NCBI GenBank assembly: GCA_027365715.1
Contig: DAHXLZ010000244.1
Span: 1 to 17,863, forward strand
Length of the DNA: 17,863 nucleotides
Reading direction: 5' to 3'
Source of the DNA: Methanomassiliicoccales archaeon
Lineage (GTDB): Archaea > Thermoplasmatota > Thermoplasmata > Sysuiplasmatales > Sysuiplasmataceae
Part shown: one piece after another, positions 14,301 to 17,863 of the stretch
Position numbering within the stretch: position 1 is the first letter of the stretch
How the letters are laid out: the number at the start of each line of letters is the position of its first letter
Notes under the pieces: generated by a model
Database searches by the model: none
Seen by the model: only the letters and a program-made list of their open reading frames with translations
What the model was told of the DNA's origin: nothing
Translations under genes and position numbers: made by a program

Positions 14301-14324
14301 TACATACAATAACGATTGTATGTA
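14301..14324. promoter_or_regulatory. Perfect 10-bp inverted repeat upstream of the PhoU-like gene
   Basis: TACATACAAT-AACG-ATTGTATGTA: two perfect 10-base arms around a 4-base spacer, 35 bases upstream of the TATA box of the gene at 14385. The size and symmetry suit a dimeric regulator; autoregulation through the AbrB-like domain is one possibility. A hairpin at the end of the Nramp transcript is the alternative. Confidence 0.6.
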
Positions 14325-14358
14325 GAATCTGTGTAAGTAGGGAGATGTCAGTATCACG

Positions 14359-14367
14359 AATATAATT
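14359..14367 (+). promoter_or_regulatory. TATA box of the AbrB-PhoU gene (leaderless)
   Basis: AATATAATT is centred 22 bases before ATG 14385 and there is no SD, so the transcript probably starts at or next to the ATG. Confidence 0.55.
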
Positions 14368-14384
14368 GAAAATAAGATGGGTAA

Positions 14385-15494
14385 ATGCCTGAAGGCAATG
14401 GAAGGGAAGCGCAGGAACATTCGAGGAGGGTACAGAGAGCAGGGCTTTCGTCTCTTTCAGTCACACTTCCGAAGACCTGGATAGAGTCAACAAACCTCAA
14501 TGTAGGCGACGTCCTGCTCATCAGAGAAGTCGGGGAGGGCCGCCTGGAGGTTCAGCGATGCCAGGAAAAAGCCACAGGAGAGGATACCAAACGTGCACTG
14601 TATCTGGATATTAAGCAATCTGAACTCAATTTGATCTCCAGACTGGTTGTGGGCGCATACATAACCGGACATGACACCATCATATTGAATTCCAAGGATG
14701 ATTTCACAGACACTCAGAGACAGGAAGTGGATGATGTCCTCCGCAAGACACTTGGCATGAGTGTGGTAGAAGAGGCGCCTAACAGAATTGAACTGCAGAA
14801 TTTCACAGATCCTGTGAAATACAGGCTGAGCAGCCTGCTCGACAGAGTGGCGAAGATGCTGATGACCGAGATTGCTGCCTGCAAGGAAGGTCTGGTGTCG
14901 AAAAACAGGCGAATCCTCGGTCACGCCGCTGATATAGAAAATGAGATCGATAAGTTCTATCTGCTTATGACCAGGCAGTTGCTGCTCTCTTCAGACAATT
15001 ATCTCATCGCCAAAGAGATTGGAATCGAGAGCCATCATTACCAGCTGGGATACCGTGTTGTCGCGAAGTCGCTTGAACTTGTAGGTGATATGGTATCAAA
15101 TGTAGCAACAGAAATCATATCCATTATTTCGGACGGGCCAGCGATTCCTCAAAAAGTGCGGGATGCTGTTCTTGCGGAACTTGACAGGCTCGCCACTGTC
15201 CTGTCCGGGACGATGGATGCTTTTTCCAGTGTCTCCGCCATAGATGCCAATTCCATTCTAAATGAGATAGAGGCATGGCTGGGCGAGCGCCATTCCAGGA
15301 TCAATTACCCGGTCATCGATGTTGCAAACAGTGATGTCGCCGTATCCATTCAGCGAATAATTTCGATGACAGCCACAGCCTTTGAGCTGCTTACCACAAT
15401 TAATGAGATTACAATTAACAGGTTTCTGGAGAGGGAGAGGCTGATCGATGCAGGCGGACATGTTACAGTTTCACATAATGAGAAGAAGCGTTGA
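14385..15494 (+). CDS. AbrB-PhoU fusion regulator
   Basis: A 369-residue cytosolic regulator. The N-terminus (about 15-60: VQRAGLSSLSVTLPKTWIE, then LNVGDVLLIREVGEGRLEV) is a SpoVT/AbrB-type swapped-hairpin DNA-binding domain. Residues about 130-350 are helical and PhoU-like, with YRLSSLLDRVAKML and the repeated acidic pattern EIDKFYLLMTRQL. Archaeal proteins of this build are annotated as phosphate-uptake regulators, but no pst genes are in the window. Its neighbour is a metal transporter, so the controlled process may be metal or ion homeostasis. It has a leaderless start at ATG 14385 and a perfect inverted repeat upstream that could be its own operator. It is convergent with the minus-strand gene pair that follows. 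Confidence 0.85.
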   Translation: MPEGNGREAQEHSRRVQRAGLSSLSVTLPKTWIESTNLNVGDVLLIREVGEGRLEVQRCQEKATGEDTKRALYLDIKQSELNLISRLVVGAYITGHDTIILNSKDDFTDTQRQEVDDVLRKTLGMSVVEEAPNRIELQNFTDPVKYRLSSLLDRVAKMLMTEIAACKEGLVSKNRRILGHAADIENEIDKFYLLMTRQLLLSSDNYLIAKEIGIESHHYQLGYRVVAKSLELVGDMVSNVATEIISIISDGPAIPQKVRDAVLAELDRLATVLSGTMDAFSSVSAIDANSILNEIEAWLGERHSRINYPVIDVANSDVAVSIQRIISMTATAFELLTTINEITINRFLERERLIDAGGHVTVSHNEKKR

Positions 15495-15590
15495 GCGAAG
15501 TGGCGGGTCCCGGCACATGCGAGAGATTGCTGAAAATGCTAATTCAGTTAGAATCATGCGCCGGTGTGTTTGAGTCATCATTCTGAACTG

Positions 15591-15849
15591 CTACTCACAG
15601 GCACAGTGGGTGTTGTCCTCGCCTCGGGCAACAGTACATCCGTGATGCACTTCTTCATGTTCGGCTTCTCCGCCGCTGCACAGGAGATGGAAAGTGAACT
15701 CGCGGGAAAGGCAGAACGGGCACTGCTTGTTTTCACCGGGGACTCCGATATCGGGTTATCATGGATGTCACACAGTCCCTGTTAACCTGCAGCCTGCTTT
15801 CCAGAGTTGGAGTGATGCTGAAATTGAATTTCCCTGTTTTGTCTTCCAT
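15591..15849 (-). pseudogene. Small Cys/His-rich protein gene with one-base frameshift
   Basis: ATG 15849 follows GGAG and starts seven bases after the stop of the large membrane-protein gene, so it is translationally coupled. The first frame runs about 38 codons. A second frame, free of stops until TAG 15591, encodes a Cys/His-rich tail. The span of 259 bases is one over a multiple of three. Removing one C from an ACCC run (plus-strand GGG at 15753-15755) gives an 85-residue protein with C26, CPFC (43-46), C57, H64, H68, H69, C71, H81, C82 and C84. That pattern suggests a zinc or iron-sulfur site. No family is recognised. It could be a decayed gene, an assembly error or a programmed +1 shift. 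Confidence 0.5.
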
Positions 15850-15855
15850 CTTCTC

Positions 15856-17475
15856 CTAAGTTTCATTGTTGTTGAACAGATATTCGCCTGGTGTTATTTT
15901 TGCTCCCCGGCAGAAATATATGATTATTGCTCCGGCACCGAAGAGCAGCGAAATCATAAACAGGCCGGCACTGTACACGATCCCCCACTGCGTGGTGGCT
16001 AGCTTTCCGGCGGAATTAACCGAGCCAGGATCGTAGAAAGTGTATATGAATCCGGCGATAAGTGTGAATATCCCCAGCAGCATCCCGGCTATGGCCACTC
16101 TATTCCTGACCACTTTCTTCTCCCGGAAGGTTTCTTCGGAGGAACAGGACACATCCAGCGACAGGAAAGTCATCGCTAACACCGCGATGATAAACAGTGC
16201 GAAAAACTGTTCGTTTCCAAATACAGTATCTGCGGGCCCGCCAGACATTGTTGCTTCATGGAATTCGATGAAAAACCCTTCGACGGGAGTGGCTATGTAT
16301 GCCATTACCCATGTCAGGAGTATGGAGGCACGGAGGGGGTCCTTCCATGTCTTCGTCCCGTTTAGCCGTGTCAGCAGCACCGGAAACAGTATTATGAGTC
16401 CGCCGATGCTGGCAAGCAGCATCGTGCTGTCATCCCCCGCCATTCCGTTGGATGCCGTGCTAGACCAGAGCTGAAAACCACCCGGATTGCTGGCAAAAAG
16501 CAGCGGCGGTGTTGAATTGGTCCAGGTGGTCGTGAAAGCTTCAAGCAGGAACACCACTGTCATCAGGGCAACACCGATCACGCTTACCCAGAGTCCAAAC
16601 CTGGCAATGCTTCTGCTCTTACCGGTTAAATGAAGCACGCCGAACTTTCTGGCAACCACGGCTACAACACTTATCATTATCGCCATGCCAATTACATGTG
16701 AATGTGAACCAACAGCATAGCCGAGAAAAGCCGACGCACCGCCCATCCACGTGATGTATCCGTTGAATATTGCAGGTGAGACCCCTATATCTATTACAAA
16801 ATAATTCAACCAGAGCGCCACAAAGCCTGTGAGGCCGGCTATGAATGCCGAGAAAACTGTTGCGAATACAAGCCAGTAGGTTGAGTCCATTTTACGGAAA
16901 TCGGACCATTTCGGCAGGCATTTCCACTTTGGTATCATTCCCATCCTGTTTAAACTGGAATCATATCTCCCCGTAAGTTTTGCAGGCAGCAGATACAATT
17001 CGACGAGTAATGCACCACCAACGTCTCCAAGCAACACGAGCGCAACGACGATGATGCCCAGCGGTACTGGTGCAAAGCTGGCATTGAAAACCGGTGTCAG
17101 ATAGAAGAAGGCTCCAACGGCACCAATGACTGTCGCCATCGTTGCCCTGTACGAAATTGGAAAATCAATGTTCGGCTCATACTTGTCAAGGTCGAAAATA
17201 TCTATTACCAGGTAGACAGCCATCGCTGCTATTCCTATCGCTATTGAATGGAAATAAAGATCTGAGGGCCCAAAGGAAAATGCAGGCGGAATCGTGCCCT
17301 GTGCGTTTGGCCCGACACCCATGACAAACCACAGTGCCGTCATCAGCGCTATTATAAACAGAGTTACACCGATGTATGTGTTTCTCGCATGAAGATATCC
17401 CTTGGCAGTCATGAAATAAGGAACGGAGCGTTTCGATTCCGGATCTTTTGTCTTTACTGTCCGCTGTACTTCCAT
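15856..17475 (-). CDS. Large polytopic membrane protein, unknown function
   Basis: 539 residues with about 13-14 membrane helices. Histidines sit in or next to helices: H76 (LYFHSIAIG), H258 and H260 (VGSHSHVIGMAIM), H406 (FFIEFHEA). Such placement recalls heme-binding helices of the heme-copper oxidase/NOR group, but the HHxxH and other core residues are not seen, so membership is not claimed. I choose ATG 17475 because GGAGGGAG lies five bases upstream; ATG 17490 overlaps that SD. The small Cys/His-rich gene follows at seven bases and is probably its partner. A respiratory or gas/sulfur-related membrane role is only a guess from the neighbourhood. Confidence 0.75.
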   Translation of the reverse strand: MEVQRTVKTKDPESKRSVPYFMTAKGYLHARNTYIGVTLFIIALMTALWFVMGVGPNAQGTIPPAFSFGPSDLYFHSIAIGIAAMAVYLVIDIFDLDKYEPNIDFPISYRATMATVIGAVGAFFYLTPVFNASFAPVPLGIIVVALVLLGDVGGALLVELYLLPAKLTGRYDSSLNRMGMIPKWKCLPKWSDFRKMDSTYWLVFATVFSAFIAGLTGFVALWLNYFVIDIGVSPAIFNGYITWMGGASAFLGYAVGSHSHVIGMAIMISVVAVVARKFGVLHLTGKSRSIARFGLWVSVIGVALMTVVFLLEAFTTTWTNSTPPLLFASNPGGFQLWSSTASNGMAGDDSTMLLASIGGLIILFPVLLTRLNGTKTWKDPLRASILLTWVMAYIATPVEGFFIEFHEATMSGGPADTVFGNEQFFALFIIAVLAMTFLSLDVSCSSEETFREKKVVRNRVAIAGMLLGIFTLIAGFIYTFYDPGSVNSAGKLATTQWGIVYSAGLFMISLLFGAGAIIIYFCRGAKITPGEYLFNNNET

Positions 17476-17833
17476 TTGTACTCCCTCCATCGGCTGCTGG
17501 AAGCCCCATGGCTTCAGCCCGCCTCATTTAACTGGTAGGGATAAGACTGCCTTACCCTTTTTGTACATGCTGTGGGCACATTGCCCATACTGTGGATACG
17601 CAATCGTGATGAACCACGCTGAGACTGAATTGCTACAGGCGATGACAGCCTGTTGGTGGCGGATGAACTGTCAGCACACTCACCCGCTGCTGTCGGGAGG
17701 GCAGGTCAACTCAGACCACGGGATTCGGCTCACTGAATGAAGGTTCCGGTTCCAGACGTCATATCCATATTGTACGTACTGTAATTAAGAAGGGTACAAA
17801 TTGCCTGTTCATTCTCCGCTGTATCGTAGCAAC
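17476..17833. other. Intergenic region before the right-edge gene
   Basis: It contains a weak TTAAAT element (17527-17535, minus strand) for the large membrane-protein gene, a GTACGTAC palindrome (17772-17779), a plus-strand TATA-like TAATTAAG (17782-17789) suited to the gene at 17834, and one short ORF described separately. Nothing else is recognisable. Confidence 0.4.
17567..17740 (+). CDS. Possible small zinc-ribbon-like protein
   Basis: A 57-codon ORF from ATG 17567 opens with HCPYCGYA (C6, C9) and continues with C29, C35, H37 and H39, enough ligands for one zinc site. It has no clear SD or TATA box at leaderless distance, and its C-terminal third looks random. It may be a chance ORF. 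Function unknown. Confidence 0.28.
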   Translation: MLWAHCPYCGYAIVMNHAETELLQAMTACWWRMNCQHTHPLLSGGQVNSDHGIRLTE

Positions 17834-17863
17834 ATGACTGAAGAAATTCAACAAAAGGTGAGA
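17834..17863 (+). CDS. Start of a gene cut by the window edge
   Basis: ATG 17834 begins a frame (MTEEIQQKVR) that stays open to the last base. The acidic, helix-forming opening looks like a normal N-terminus. A TATA-like TAATTAAG lies about 48 bases upstream; no SD is seen. The product cannot be named from ten residues. Confidence 0.5.
   Translation, partial: MTEEIQQKVR

Noticed and set aside
14162..14365. 67-codon ORF overlapping the end of the Nramp-like gene
   Set aside because: Runs through the GC hairpin, the inverted repeat and the next promoter; no motif.
15564..15785. 73-codon plus-strand ORF after the PhoU-like gene
   Set aside because: Antisense to the Cys/His-rich frame, which has a coupled start and a better composition.

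Overview
The window looks like chromosome of a Thermoplasmatales-type, probably acidophilic and aerobic archaeon. The clues are a two-domain archaeal protein disulfide oxidoreductase, a Bat-type HTH_10 regulator, an AbrB-PhoU fusion regulator, and TATA boxes about 25 bases ahead of start codons (leaderless transcripts) mixed with Shine-Dalgarno (SD) sites inside operons. There is no rRNA, CRISPR array, transposase or obvious integration site. All family names come from reading motifs; no database was searched.

Layout. 1-1133: a tRNA with a CAU anticodon, then a PIN-domain (VapC-like) gene broken by one extra base, with a possible short antitoxin-like ORF beside it. 1134-3713: a tandemly duplicated DoxD/DoxX-like membrane protein, a divergent HTH_10 regulator, and the disulfide oxidoreductase. 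3743-5474: a class V aminotransferase-fold enzyme and a small four-helix membrane protein. 5475-5702: a gene-free stretch rich in inverted repeats, three of which compete for the same bases.

5703-12596 is the centrepiece: one long minus-strand operon read in the order DsrE-like, TusA, MvhD-like, short HdrA-like flavoprotein, long HdrA, a winged-helix protein, an HdrC-HdrE fusion (QmoC-like), and heme O synthase CtaB. Most junctions are overlaps or short gaps. I read this as a Qmo-like, membrane-bound electron-transfer complex. It would take electrons from sulfur held on TusA/DsrE and pass them to quinone, with CtaB supplying heme for the terminal oxidase. HdrB, HdrD and APS reductase are not in the window. 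The two HdrA-like proteins have lost complementary iron-sulfur modules, and the MvhD-like protein has rearranged cysteines.

12972-17863: an Nramp-superfamily transporter with a non-standard metal site, an AbrB-PhoU regulator preceded by a perfect 10-bp inverted repeat, a large polytopic membrane protein of unknown function followed by a small Cys/His-rich gene that carries a one-base frameshift, a weak zinc-ribbon-like small ORF, and the first codons of a gene running off the right edge.
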